Shown: positions 1 through 6,618, numbered from the stretch's first letter. The stretch: DNA of 9,006 bases from Burkholderiaceae bacterium (GCA_030151165.1 JASLEM010000176.1:1-9006), one strand, 5' to 3'. Notes: generated from the letters alone by a model not told the origin. Program-made: numbers and translations.

Positions 1-552
1 CGGGGCACCGTGCCGCATGGCACCGACGCCGTCGTCAACATCAGCGCGCGCGCGGGCCTGGCGATGGTCGCGGGCCAGGACATCGCGCTCGTCAGCTCGG
101 AGAACGTGCAGCTGGGCAGCGGCCAGGACATGGACATCGCCGTCGGCGGCGCCTCGCGCCTGCACACGGGCCAGGCCATCGGCCTGCTCGGCGGCGCGAT
201 CAAGGCCGGCACCGGTGCGGCCGGCACGGGCGTCACGCTGATCGCGGGCGCAGGCGACATCGACGTGCAGTCGCAGGCGTCGACGCTGCAGGTTGCGGCG
301 CTCAAGGACGTCACGATCCAGAGCCAGAGCGCGGGTGTCGACTGGGCGTCGGCCAAGAAGATCACGCTGGCGACCTCGGGCGGCGCGAGCCTCGTGATCG
401 AGGGCGGCAACGTGACGTTCGAGTGTCCGGGGACGATCACGGTGCATGCGGCGACGAAGAGTTTCGTCGGGGCCGTGCAGATCGATCAGGATTTCCCGCT
501 CATGCCCAAAACCACGCTCCTTCTGGAAACGCAACGCCGCCTCTCACGCTGA
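1..552 (+). CDS. vgrG: Type VI secretion spike protein VgrG, C-terminal part (DUF2345 region), 5' truncated
   Basis: This is the 3' end of a gene that enters from the left edge in frame 1; about 183 codons are visible, ending in TGA at 550-552. The protein is a run of short Gly/Ala/Ser-rich beta repeats (phrases such as GLAMVAGQDIAL, VQLGSGQDMDIAVGG, KKITLATSGGASLVIEGG, ECPGTITVHAATKSFVGA). This is the pattern of the DUF2345 beta-helical extension after the gp5-like needle of T6SS VgrG/TssI proteins. VgrG trimers tip the Hcp tube and carry effectors bound to the C-terminal tail. The last 25 or so residues after SFVGA are a short tail with no separate toxin domain, so any cargo should be a separate protein, which fits the effector gene starting 33 bp downstream. 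Base composition begins to change near the end of this gene. The N-terminal gp27/gp5 core is outside the window, so the assignment rests on the repeat region alone. Confidence 0.88.
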   Translation, partial: RGTVPHGTDAVVNISARAGLAMVAGQDIALVSSENVQLGSGQDMDIAVGGASRLHTGQAIGLLGGAIKAGTGAAGTGVTLIAGAGDIDVQSQASTLQVAALKDVTIQSQSAGVDWASAKKITLATSGGASLVIEGGNVTFECPGTITVHAATKSFVGAVQIDQDFPLMPKTTLLLETQRRLSR

Positions 553-585
553 CCGGGGACTGCGTCCTCTACGTCGAAAGGATTC

Positions 586-2889
586 ATGCTCCTCAGTCCA
601 CCTTTCTTGCCGGATCGCGGCACGTTGTCAGAAGACGCCTGGCTGGAAGCCGCCATGCCTGCTGCCGCATCGGGTGACGGAAGTTTTCCCGTCGGGACGA
701 ACTTCGAATGGCATGGGGGCGTGCATCTCACGGCGATGGCCACCGGCGCCGGAGGCGGCGTGCAGAACGTGCGGGCCATTGCTGATGGCACCGTCGTCTA
801 TGTCCGGCAGCGCACGGACGCTGCGTCGCCGGATGATCCGCTCAACTACGGCGGCGGCTATACGAGCAATGGCACGGTCGTCATCCGGCACGACACTGAA
901 ATCGGCGTGGATGCCCACGGCAACGCTGTCGCTGTGCGCTTCTATTCGGTCTATCAGCACCTGCACAGCGTTCGTCCCGCCATTGCCGCCGCCCTGGGCC
1001 ATGCTGTCTACCGCAAGGCTGAAATCGGGCAGGCCGGCCACATCTACGGCGCACCAAACCAATTCCATTTCGAGATTTGCTGCGACGACGCCAACCTGCA
1101 GCGTCTGGTCGGGCGCGGAAGTGGAGACCTGGGTACGGCGAGCGATGGCCGCTCCGACGTGCTTTTCGGCGAAAGCTATCTGCTGGTACCTGCGGGGCAG
1201 GCCATCTACCCTTCGAAGCCGCTGCCGAATTCGGTCGCCGCGATGGCCAGCGTGCCATCCCCCCATCGCGGCGCGCCCGCGAGCTCGACACCGTTGCAAG
1301 CCTCGGGAACGACCCGCGAGCCGATGGTGGTCGGGTTGCGCTACGCCAATGGCATGGGCGCCGCAGACCATCAGGGGGATGTCACGATCACAAGCTATCG
1401 CCTGGACGGGACACAGATCGGCGCCGCAGTGGTCGAAGCGAACTACGAATACGAGCTGTTCGAGACGGCCAGGAAGATCAGCGAGTCCTATCCCGCGACC
1501 GGACGCCCGATTCCCGCGGCAATATATGAATTGCTGCGCTTCGGCCGCGTCGTCGGCCCGGACGCACTGGCGCCTGGGGACGTGCCTCATTGGCGCGAGA
1601 TCGCGCACGAGGGCGGACGCGGATGGATCAACCTGAACGGGACGACGATCCACCGCTTCACCGACGCGGACTTCCCGGGCTGGGCAGGGTGGCGGATGGC
1701 GGATGACGACATCGACGGCGACAGTCGCTGCAACTCCGCCATCGTGTCCGCCGCCGTCTACGGAACGGGGCCAGCGGCACAGACGCCATCGCGAGATCAC
1801 GCCGTTGCATTGCTGGGTTCGGATACGGTGAAGGCGCGTTTGCGCAAGCTCGTCGCCAAGTTCCCGAGTGAATGGGAGGCCGCCACCGTCGATGGCAGGT
1901 GGAGCTGGCTGCAGACTGCGAGCCCGGACAATCCATCACCGATGGACGCGACAAGCTTCGCCAAGTTCAAGGCCCACGCGCAGGCACTGTGCTTCCCCTT
2001 GCCCGAGCTTTTCGCGGCGCAATGGTGCTTCGATCCGCGCGAGTTCATCCGTCATTTCCGGCGATGCAGCTGGATCAGCCTGAACGAACTGACGCAGTTG
2101 ATGCCGCGGCGCGTCGGTCCGGCGACCGGGCGCGGCAATGTCACGAGTTGGGCGATGGCCCAGAGTCGATTCCGGCCTTATGCCGTCAGCCTCAACAAGG
2201 CGATGCGCAAATACGGGTTCGTTTCGACGGTTCGGCGGACGCACCTTCTCGCGCAGACATACATCGAAACCGCGATGTGGGAAACGATGAAGGAATTCGG
2301 CGAGGGCCATCAGGATCACCATCGCGATGGCTCGGCATACTGGGCTGCGCCGGCGAAGCAGTACTACACGGTGTTCTACGGCCGCGGCATGATGCAGCTG
2401 ACATGGGCTGGCAACTATGCTGATTATGGAAAATTCCGTGCATTCGCCGACTCGACCGGCAGCCGCTATCTGGATTCGCGCATCACGGCGACCAGCACAC
2501 ACTACTTCGCTGACCCGCGCGATCACACCGGCCGCGTCGTCGCCTCTGCGCGACCATGGGCGCCGCGCTACGATCCCGAAATCGTGGCGACCGATGCCTT
2601 CAACGCTTGCGACTCCGGTGCGTTCTATTGGATTTCCAAGAATACGGGCCAGAACCGACTGAACATCGATCGCGTTTCGGATCGGGGCGTGACCGATGAA
2701 ACGGTCGGAAGAGTATCGGTTCTGGTCAACGGCGGAGGCTATGGCTACGCCGAACGCCAGTCGTTCGCCCCCTATGTCCAACGCTACATCGGCGACGACG
2801 CCGACTCTTCGGCCAACAGTGCCTTCGATGTGGCGCACGGCCGAACCACGTATCACATCTATGTCGATTTCACACCCCAAAGGCCCTGA
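586..2889 (+). CDS. Putative T6SS cell-wall-degrading effector: M23-like domain plus GH19/lysozyme-like domain
   Basis: This 767-residue protein has no signal peptide, membrane segment or PAAR motif, as expected for VgrG-carried cargo. Residues about 35-170 resemble an M23/LytM peptidase: WHGGVH (H43, H47), a YQHLH segment (H125), GQAG (148-151) and QFHFE (H161). The usual HxxxD is HxxxH here, and the first His of the usual HxH is Gln159. Residues about 335-352 (GRGWINLN) look SH3-like and are followed by a DxDxDG acidic loop (373-379). A helical linker follows. Residues about 527-735 resemble GH19 chitinase/phage-lysozyme hydrolases: LLAQTYIET with candidate catalytic Glu561, and YGRGMMQLTWAGNY (599-611). 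Such a protein would cut peptidoglycan in the target's periplasm. ATG586 follows AAAGG at a short spacing of 4 nt; ATG655 is an alternative start. The gene lies 33 bp after vgrG and directly before a likely immunity gene. A two-hydrolase layout is known for TseP of Aeromonas; homology was not tested. The function is inferred from domains and context. Confidence 0.78.
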   Translation: MLLSPPFLPDRGTLSEDAWLEAAMPAAASGDGSFPVGTNFEWHGGVHLTAMATGAGGGVQNVRAIADGTVVYVRQRTDAASPDDPLNYGGGYTSNGTVVIRHDTEIGVDAHGNAVAVRFYSVYQHLHSVRPAIAAALGHAVYRKAEIGQAGHIYGAPNQFHFEICCDDANLQRLVGRGSGDLGTASDGRSDVLFGESYLLVPAGQAIYPSKPLPNSVAAMASVPSPHRGAPASSTPLQASGTTREPMVVGLRYANGMGAADHQGDVTITSYRLDGTQIGAAVVEANYEYELFETARKISESYPATGRPIPAAIYELLRFGRVVGPDALAPGDVPHWREIAHEGGRGWINLNGTTIHRFTDADFPGWAGWRMADDDIDGDSRCNSAIVSAAVYGTGPAAQTPSRDHAVALLGSDTVKARLRKLVAKFPSEWEAATVDGRWSWLQTASPDNPSPMDATSFAKFKAHAQALCFPLPELFAAQWCFDPREFIRHFRRCSWISLNELTQLMPRRVGPATGRGNVTSWAMAQSRFRPYAVSLNKAMRKYGFVSTVRRTHLLAQTYIETAMWETMKEFGEGHQDHHRDGSAYWAAPAKQYYTVFYGRGMMQLTWAGNYADYGKFRAFADSTGSRYLDSRITATSTHYFADPRDHTGRVVASARPWAPRYDPEIVATDAFNACDSGAFYWISKNTGQNRLNIDRVSDRGVTDETVGRVSVLVNGGGYGYAERQSFAPYVQRYIGDDADSSANSAFDVAHGRTTYHIYVDFTPQRP

Positions 2890-2893
2890 AGTG
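2879..2893 (+). promoter_or_regulatory. Ribosome binding site that decides the GTG start of the immunity gene
   Basis: AAAGG at 2879-2883 lies inside the last codons of the effector gene and 7 nt before GTG at 2891-2893. The effector stop (2887-2889) falls between them, an arrangement suited to translational coupling. The next in-frame upstream start, ATG2861, has no comparable purine run. Confidence 0.5.
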
Positions 2894-3520
2894 TTCCGCG
2901 CGCGACGACTGCTCGCGACAGGATGGACGGTTGCAACGATCGCTCTGGCGTGTCCTCACGCCGCCATGGCGCGAAAGTTCGAATCTGCGCTGACGGCTGG
3001 CGAGACCGCCCGGGTGACGACATCGCTCAAGTCGGCCGTTAGTCAAAACGACCTTTTCCAGGGCATGAATGTCGAGTCGATCAAGCTCGAAAATGTCGGT
3101 TGGTTCGATCATGCGAATCACCGGGAACTGCTGGTGTCCGCCGTCGTGAGCTTCGCCTCCGCCAGCAACCGTTACTGCAGCGCTGCCGTCATCGACGGCG
3201 CCCTGGCTGCCGCCCGGCTGATAGAGGGCCCGCCTGCCGCCCAGAACTGCTTGCGCATGGGCCGTAGTGCCTTCGTGGATGTGAACGGAGATGGCCCGGC
3301 CATCGTGCAGGAGATCATCGTGGCGTCCAATCGAGACGGCGCCGACGCGCCCATCTTCGCCGTCTACCTGCCGAGCGCGGACGGCGACGGGTACTGCTAT
3401 TCATCGCAGGCCGGCGACCGCCTCTACGGCATCAACTCTTTTGCGTCACGGGCCCTGAAGCTAAGACTGGATGCCGAAAAGGCGAGGCTGCGGCTTGCGC
3501 GCTTCGAGTGCGGCAACTGA
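2891..3520 (+). CDS. Predicted periplasmic immunity protein for the upstream effector
   Basis: I recognise no named family in this 209-residue protein. From a GTG start at 2891 it has a clear signal peptide: basic FRARR, hydrophobic LLATGWTVATIALA and a likely cleavage after AMA at about residue 27. ALAC at 18-21 is a poor lipobox. The mature part is acidic to neutral and carries four Cys (96, 120, 169, 207), which could form disulfides in the periplasm, plus a DVNGDG segment (130-135) like an Asp-rich calcium loop. GTG2891 was chosen because AAAGG at 2879-2883 sits 7 nt upstream and the signal peptide then starts at residue 1. An ATG at 2861, overlapping the effector by 29 nt, would add ten residues before it. 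The gene starts one base after the effector stop. Immunity proteins against wall-targeting T6SS effectors work in the periplasm, so position and export signal both support that role. Direct evidence for binding is lacking. Confidence 0.7.
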   Translation: MFRARRLLATGWTVATIALACPHAAMARKFESALTAGETARVTTSLKSAVSQNDLFQGMNVESIKLENVGWFDHANHRELLVSAVVSFASASNRYCSAAVIDGALAAARLIEGPPAAQNCLRMGRSAFVDVNGDGPAIVQEIIVASNRDGADAPIFAVYLPSADGDGYCYSSQAGDRLYGINSFASRALKLRLDAEKARLRLARFECGN

Positions 3521-3608
3521 CCTGAAGCCAGGTCAAATTGCAAAGAGTCTTGACTGTTTGCGCGAGCCCGTCCCGCATCCACGGGCGCGCCGACGTCGCA
3601 CGGACGTC
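3518..3608. terminator. Convergent intergenic block of inverted repeats, possible bidirectional terminator
   Basis: The 93 bp between the immunity gene and the convergent lipB hold four inverted repeats. They are TGACCTG/CAGGTCA with a 4-nt loop (3518-3535, including the immunity stop codon), an imperfect 20-bp palindrome (3541-3560), GCCCGT/ACGGGC with a flanking GCGC/GCGC extension across a 2-nt bulge (3560-3590), and GACGTC/GACGTC with a 5-nt loop just past the lipB stop (3592-3608). No arm is followed by a run of T, so classical intrinsic termination is not proven. The position between converging genes makes termination or mRNA 3'-end protection the simplest reading. Confidence 0.4.
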
Positions 3609-3613
3609 ACGCC

Positions 3614-4582
3614 TCATCCTTCGTAAGCCGCCAGCCGCCGCTGCTCGTCGGGCGTGAACAGCCGGTTGCGCAGGTCGCTCATCGCGGCCTGGCGATCGGC
3701 GTCGCTGCCGGGTTGCGCGAGCACCGAGCCGCGCTGCTCGCGGTAGGTGGCGATGCGCGCCTGCCAGGCGGCCTCGTCGCGGTCGAGGTCGGCGAGGCGG
3801 TTCGCGGCCTCGGGCGAGGTCGCGGCCGCGCGCATGCGGTAGACGTCGTCCTCGCTGCCGCCCTGCGCGCGGATCCGCTGCGCGGCGTCCTGCAGCCGGC
3901 CGATCGCGAGCGGCGCCTCGCGCGCGGCGCGGACGTCGGCGGGCAGCGCGGCGTCGAGCGCGGCGAGGCGGGCCTGGCGCTGCGCCTCGTCGAGCGCGGG
4001 ATCCTGCTCGATGGCCATGCGCTGCAACGCGGCGTTCGCGTCGTCGTCCGCGTGTGCGAACAGCGCTTGCACCTCGCCCGGGTCGAAATACGTGGCGCGG
4101 AGTGCCTGCATCGACCGCAGCGCGGCGCGCAGCGTGTCGACGCTCCGCGCCGACGCCACCTTGCGCGGCTTGAGATCGCGCAGCGCCTGCTTGAAATCGA
4201 AGTAGCGCGCGAGGACGTCCTTCGCCTGGCGCGCGGCGTGCGGCTTCAGGCGCGTGTCGAGGTCGCGCTCGACCTGCGCGCGGATGTCGGCGATCGGGCG
4301 TTCGCCGACCGTCGACAGGTAGTAGTCGAACAGGCGGATCAGCGCGGGGTCGAGGATCAGCTGGTCGTCCGCGCTCGCGCTCGCGCCGCCGTCGGGCGTG
4401 GTGCCGGCGAGCGACGACACCGCCATCGGCGGCGCGCCCGCCGTGGCGGTCGCGGTCGGTCGGGCGTCCGGCGGCGCCGGCGACACGGACGGCGTCGCCA
4501 GGCGCAAGCCGACGGCGATCACCGCCGCGCCGAGCACCGCCCCGCCCGCCAGCCAGGGCCTGGCATCGCGGCGGGTGCGCAT
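3614..4582 (-). CDS. lipB: Lipase-specific foldase (Lif), lipase secretion chaperone
   Basis: This protein is a steric chaperone that folds the exported lipase in the periplasm while anchored in the inner membrane. It has 322 residues, close to the family's usual 320-350. Residues 11-30 form one hydrophobic anchor, followed by an Ala/Pro/Thr-rich flexible linker (31-56). The conserved SLAGT..DG segment is at 57-65, and the Lif signature RLFDYYLSTVGE at 83-94 matches the family's RxxFDY(F/C)L(S/T)A motif. The rest is highly charged and helical, as in the long alpha-helical clamp that wraps around the lipase. The ATG lies one base beyond the lipA stop, with a GGGG run about 7 nt upstream inside lipA, so the two are almost surely one translationally coupled operon. 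The symbol follows Pseudomonas/Burkholderia use (also lif, limA). The gene is intact, ending in TGA at 3616-3614. Confidence 0.93.
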   Translation of the reverse strand: MRTRRDARPWLAGGAVLGAAVIAVGLRLATPSVSPAPPDARPTATATAGAPPMAVSSLAGTTPDGGASASADDQLILDPALIRLFDYYLSTVGERPIADIRAQVERDLDTRLKPHAARQAKDVLARYFDFKQALRDLKPRKVASARSVDTLRAALRSMQALRATYFDPGEVQALFAHADDDANAALQRMAIEQDPALDEAQRQARLAALDAALPADVRAAREAPLAIGRLQDAAQRIRAQGGSEDDVYRMRAAATSPEAANRLADLDRDEAAWQARIATYREQRGSVLAQPGSDADRQAAMSDLRNRLFTPDEQRRLAAYEG

Positions 4583-4583
4583 C

Positions 4584-5522
4584 TCAGAGCCCCGCGTTCT
4601 TCAGCCGGTTGGCCTGGTTGCGGAACAGCGTCTTCGGGTCGGTCTCGAACCAGTTGACGATGCCGGCGGTCTGGTTCACCTCGTCGAGGTGGTTCATGCC
4701 GTAGTCGTCGCGGATCACCGTGCCGAGGTGGCTGCTGCACGAGCCGACGAGGCCGTCGTTCTTCTGGCCGTTGTAGACGAGCGCGGTGATCGCAAGCGCC
4801 GGGTCGAGCGGGTCGAGCGCGTTGGTGTACGGCTGCGCGCCGCTCCACGACCAGTAGTGCACGCCGTTGCTCGCGACCGCCGGGCCCTGGCCGCAGGAGC
4901 TCGTCGGCAGGCCTTCCGGATGTGCGGCGTTGAACCGCGCCATGCCCGCGGTGCTCAGCGAGTTCAACGCGGCCGACGAGTTCTGCGACGCGTTGTTGCC
5001 CGAGATCAGGCCGATGAAGGACGCGAAGCCGTTGACGACCGTCGCCACGACGCTGCGCGACACCGAGCCCGCGGGCAGCGTGCCGTTCAGCGCGTCGGCG
5101 AGCGCGGCGCCCTGGTTCGGGCCGGCCACGCTGGTGACCGACGCGACGAGGTTGGGCGCGACCGAGGCGACGTAGCGCACCGTCGGGCCGCCGTGGCTGT
5201 GGCCGATCAGGTTGACCTTGGCGGCGCCCGTCACGGCCAGCACCTGCTTCACGTAAGCGAGCAATTGCTCGCCTCGCACCTCGGTGCTGTTGGCCGCCGC
5301 GACCTGCGCGACGTAGACCTGTGCGCCGTTCGCGCGCAAGTCCTCGGGAATGCCGTAGAAATACTCGAGCGGCCCGATGTTGTCGAAGCCGAACAGCCCG
5401 TGGACGAGCACGATCGGATATTTTGTCTGCGCGTAGCCCGAGGCCCACGACGGCGCGGGAAGCAGGCACAGCAGGGTGGCGGCCACGACCAGCCACTTCA
5501 GAAGAAGCTTCATTTTCAGCAC
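4584..5522 (-). CDS. lipA: Secreted triacylglycerol lipase, Lif-dependent, family I.1-like
   Basis: This extracellular lipase hydrolyses triacylglycerols. From GTG5522 it has 312 residues: a signal peptide (LLLKW...CLLPAPSWA, cleavage near 28) and a mature enzyme of about 284 residues, the size of P. aeruginosa LipA. Visible parts are the oxyanion segment HGLFG (41-45), the nucleophile elbow GHSHG with Ser109, Asp256 in QKNDGLV, His278 in MNHLDE, a Cys210-Cys262 disulfide pair, and Asp280 as a likely calcium ligand. Phrases such as TKYPIVLVHG, EVRGEQLL, KVNLIGHSHGGPT and MNHLDEVNQ match the Pseudomonas type rather than the GHSQG form of Burkholderia cepacia/glumae. GTG5522 is preferred because GGAG lies 7 nt upstream; ATG5513, three codons later, would place it about 16 nt away. 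The gene is followed by its foldase, so export by Sec and type II secretion is expected. Confidence 0.94.
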   Translation of the reverse strand: MLKMKLLLKWLVVAATLLCLLPAPSWASGYAQTKYPIVLVHGLFGFDNIGPLEYFYGIPEDLRANGAQVYVAQVAAANSTEVRGEQLLAYVKQVLAVTGAAKVNLIGHSHGGPTVRYVASVAPNLVASVTSVAGPNQGAALADALNGTLPAGSVSRSVVATVVNGFASFIGLISGNNASQNSSAALNSLSTAGMARFNAAHPEGLPTSSCGQGPAVASNGVHYWSWSGAQPYTNALDPLDPALAITALVYNGQKNDGLVGSCSSHLGTVIRDDYGMNHLDEVNQTAGIVNWFETDPKTLFRNQANRLKNAGL

Positions 5523-5534
5523 GGTTTGTCTCCG
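5520..5534 (-). promoter_or_regulatory. Ribosome binding site supporting a GTG start for lipA
   Basis: Read on the minus strand, GGAG followed by a 7-nt spacer leads into GTG at 5522-5520. The ATG three codons downstream is too far from this site for normal spacing, so GTG is the better start. Confidence 0.55.
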
Positions 5535-5552
5535 ATGTTGTCGAGTGCATGA

Positions 5553-5571
5553 CGAGCTGCGGGACAGCTCG
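5553..5571. repeat. Perfect 7-bp inverted repeat upstream of lipA
   Basis: CGAGCTG, a 5-nt spacer and CAGCTCG lie 31-49 bp before the lipA start. This could be an operator or a hairpin in the lipA 5' leader; no binding protein can be named. Confidence 0.5.
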
Positions 5572-5670
5572 CGGCGGTGCCCCGGGGCGAGCGCGTCTGG
5601 CGCTGCGTTCCGGGTCGTTCCTCCTGGTTCGCTCTGTGGCGAATGGGGCACTGATCGGGCCGGACGCCGG

Positions 5671-5695
5671 GCCCGCGCGCCGGGTCGGCGCGGGC
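5671..5695. repeat. GC-only 8-bp inverted repeat in the lipA/regulator intergenic region
   Basis: GCCCGCGC at 5671-5678 pairs perfectly with GCGCGGGC at 5688-5695 across a 9-nt loop. It is a strong potential hairpin about 150 bp upstream of lipA. No T-run follows on either strand. High local GC makes chance occurrence possible. Confidence 0.4.
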
Positions 5696-5850
5696 GGAGG
5701 GCAATCGCGACATGCGTAGCACTGCGGATAGGCAGCGGGGCCGGACGCGCCGAATATCGCGTCCTTTCGGGTCCTTCAGTGCGTCGATGCTAACGACGGA
5801 TCCGCCGCGACGTCTGTCGCCGATTTGCACTTCGACGAAGGGAAGACCCT

Positions 5851-6618
5851 ATGGCCCGACTCAGCACCGCGCATCGGCAGACCATGCTGGACAGCCCCTG
5901 GTTCGGCGGCTTGCCGGCGGCCGCGCGCGACGAGGTGCTGGACCGGGCCGTCGTGCGCCACCTGCACGACGGCGAGCTGCTGTACGCGAAGGATCGCGGC
6001 GCCGACGCCTGGTTCGGCGTGCTCGAGGGCGCGATCCGGCTCGGCGCGAGCGCGCCCGACGGCCGCCAGGGCCTGCTGTCGTTCCTCGAGCCCGGCACGT
6101 GGTTCGGCGACACCTCGCTCTTCGACGGTCTGCCGCGCCCGCACGACGCGGTGGCGCACGGCGAGGCGGCGGTGCTGTCGCTGTCGACGGCGCAGTTCGA
6201 GGGCCTGCTGGAGCGATACCCGGTGCTGTATCGCCACTTCATCGCGCTGTACTGCCAGCGCACGCGCCTGATGTACTTCGCGCTCGAGGCCTGGACGGCG
6301 TTCCCGCTCGACGAGCGCCTCGCGCGCCACCTGCTCCATCTCGCCAACGGCCACGGCCAGCGCGACGGCGATGGCGACGACGTCGCCATCAACCTGCGCC
6401 TGCCGCAGGAGCAGCTCGCGCAGCTGCTGGGCGTCTCGCGCCAGCGCATCAGCCAGATCCTGCGCGACTGGGAGGATCACGGCTGGCTGCACTTCCGCTA
6501 CGGCCGCATCGTGCTCAGCGCCGACTGGGTGGCGAGCCAGCCGTCCGGGGCGCAGCTGCTGGCGCTGCGCGGCGGGCGCGCGGGCGCGCCGGCCCTGCCG
6601 GCGTTGACGCCGCTCTGA
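5851..6618 (+). CDS. Crp/Fnr-family transcriptional regulator
   Basis: This 255-residue DNA-binding regulator has a cyclic-nucleotide-fold sensor (about 17-115, with GVLEGAIRLG and FLEPGTWFGDTSLFDGLPR), a long dimer helix (about 118-148) and a winged helix-turn-helix (about 150-225). The recognition helix is near 196-208 (SRQRISQILRDWE), followed by the wing HFRYGRIVL. The positions matching the cAMP-contacting Glu and Arg-Ser of CRP read Asp and His-Asp here (GDTSLF, PRPHDA), and no N-terminal Cys cluster for an Fe-S centre is present. It is therefore unlikely to be a true CRP or FNR and its signal is unknown. About 30 C-terminal residues after the wing are Ala/Gly/Leu-rich and probably disordered. 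ATG5851 has a good upstream site (AAGGGA, 7 nt away). It is divergent from lipA, so control of lipAB is possible but only inferred. Confidence 0.88.
   Translation: MARLSTAHRQTMLDSPWFGGLPAAARDEVLDRAVVRHLHDGELLYAKDRGADAWFGVLEGAIRLGASAPDGRQGLLSFLEPGTWFGDTSLFDGLPRPHDAVAHGEAAVLSLSTAQFEGLLERYPVLYRHFIALYCQRTRLMYFALEAWTAFPLDERLARHLLHLANGHGQRDGDGDDVAINLRLPQEQLAQLLGVSRQRISQILRDWEDHGWLHFRYGRIVLSADWVASQPSGAQLLALRGGRAGAPALPALTPL

Larger units (their letters stand above)
5523..5850. promoter_or_regulatory. Divergent intergenic region between lipA and the Crp/Fnr regulator
   Basis: These 328 bp carry no convincing gene. They must hold the promoters of both lipA (minus) and the regulator (plus). Two inverted repeats are visible: CGAGCTG/CAGCTCG with a 5-nt loop at 5553-5571, and a GC-rich 8-bp stem at 5671-5695. 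A short direct repeat, GTCCTT, occurs at 5761 and 5771 (10-bp phase). No clear sigma-70 -35/-10 pair and no FNR-type TTGAT-N4-ATCAA box was found on either strand. Confidence 0.45.

Noticed and set aside
2696..2860. Upstream extension of the immunity gene to an ATG at 2696
   Set aside because: It would overlap the effector by almost 200 bp, put a non-export-like segment before the signal peptide and has a worse ribosome site than GTG2891.
628..2880. Long minus-strand open frames opposite the effector gene
   Set aside because: No recognisable motif and no ribosome binding site; the plus strand has M23-like and GH19-like motifs in one continuous frame.
4584..5522. Lipase as a T6SS phospholipase (Tle-type) effector because it is near vgrG
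   Set aside because: It has a Sec signal peptide and a Lif foldase partner, which point to type II secretion, and it is on the opposite strand.
3713..5552. Long open frames on the plus strand across lipB and lipA
   Set aside because: They are Arg/Ala/Val-rich antisense frames produced by high GC; the minus strand carries clear Lif and lipase motifs.
5620..5625. AGGAGG on the minus strand upstream of lipA
   Set aside because: No start codon lies within usual spacing downstream, so it is not a working ribosome binding site by itself.
5523..5651. Upstream start for lipA at ATG5651
   Set aside because: It would place 43 polar residues before the signal peptide; GTG5522 has a good GGAG site.
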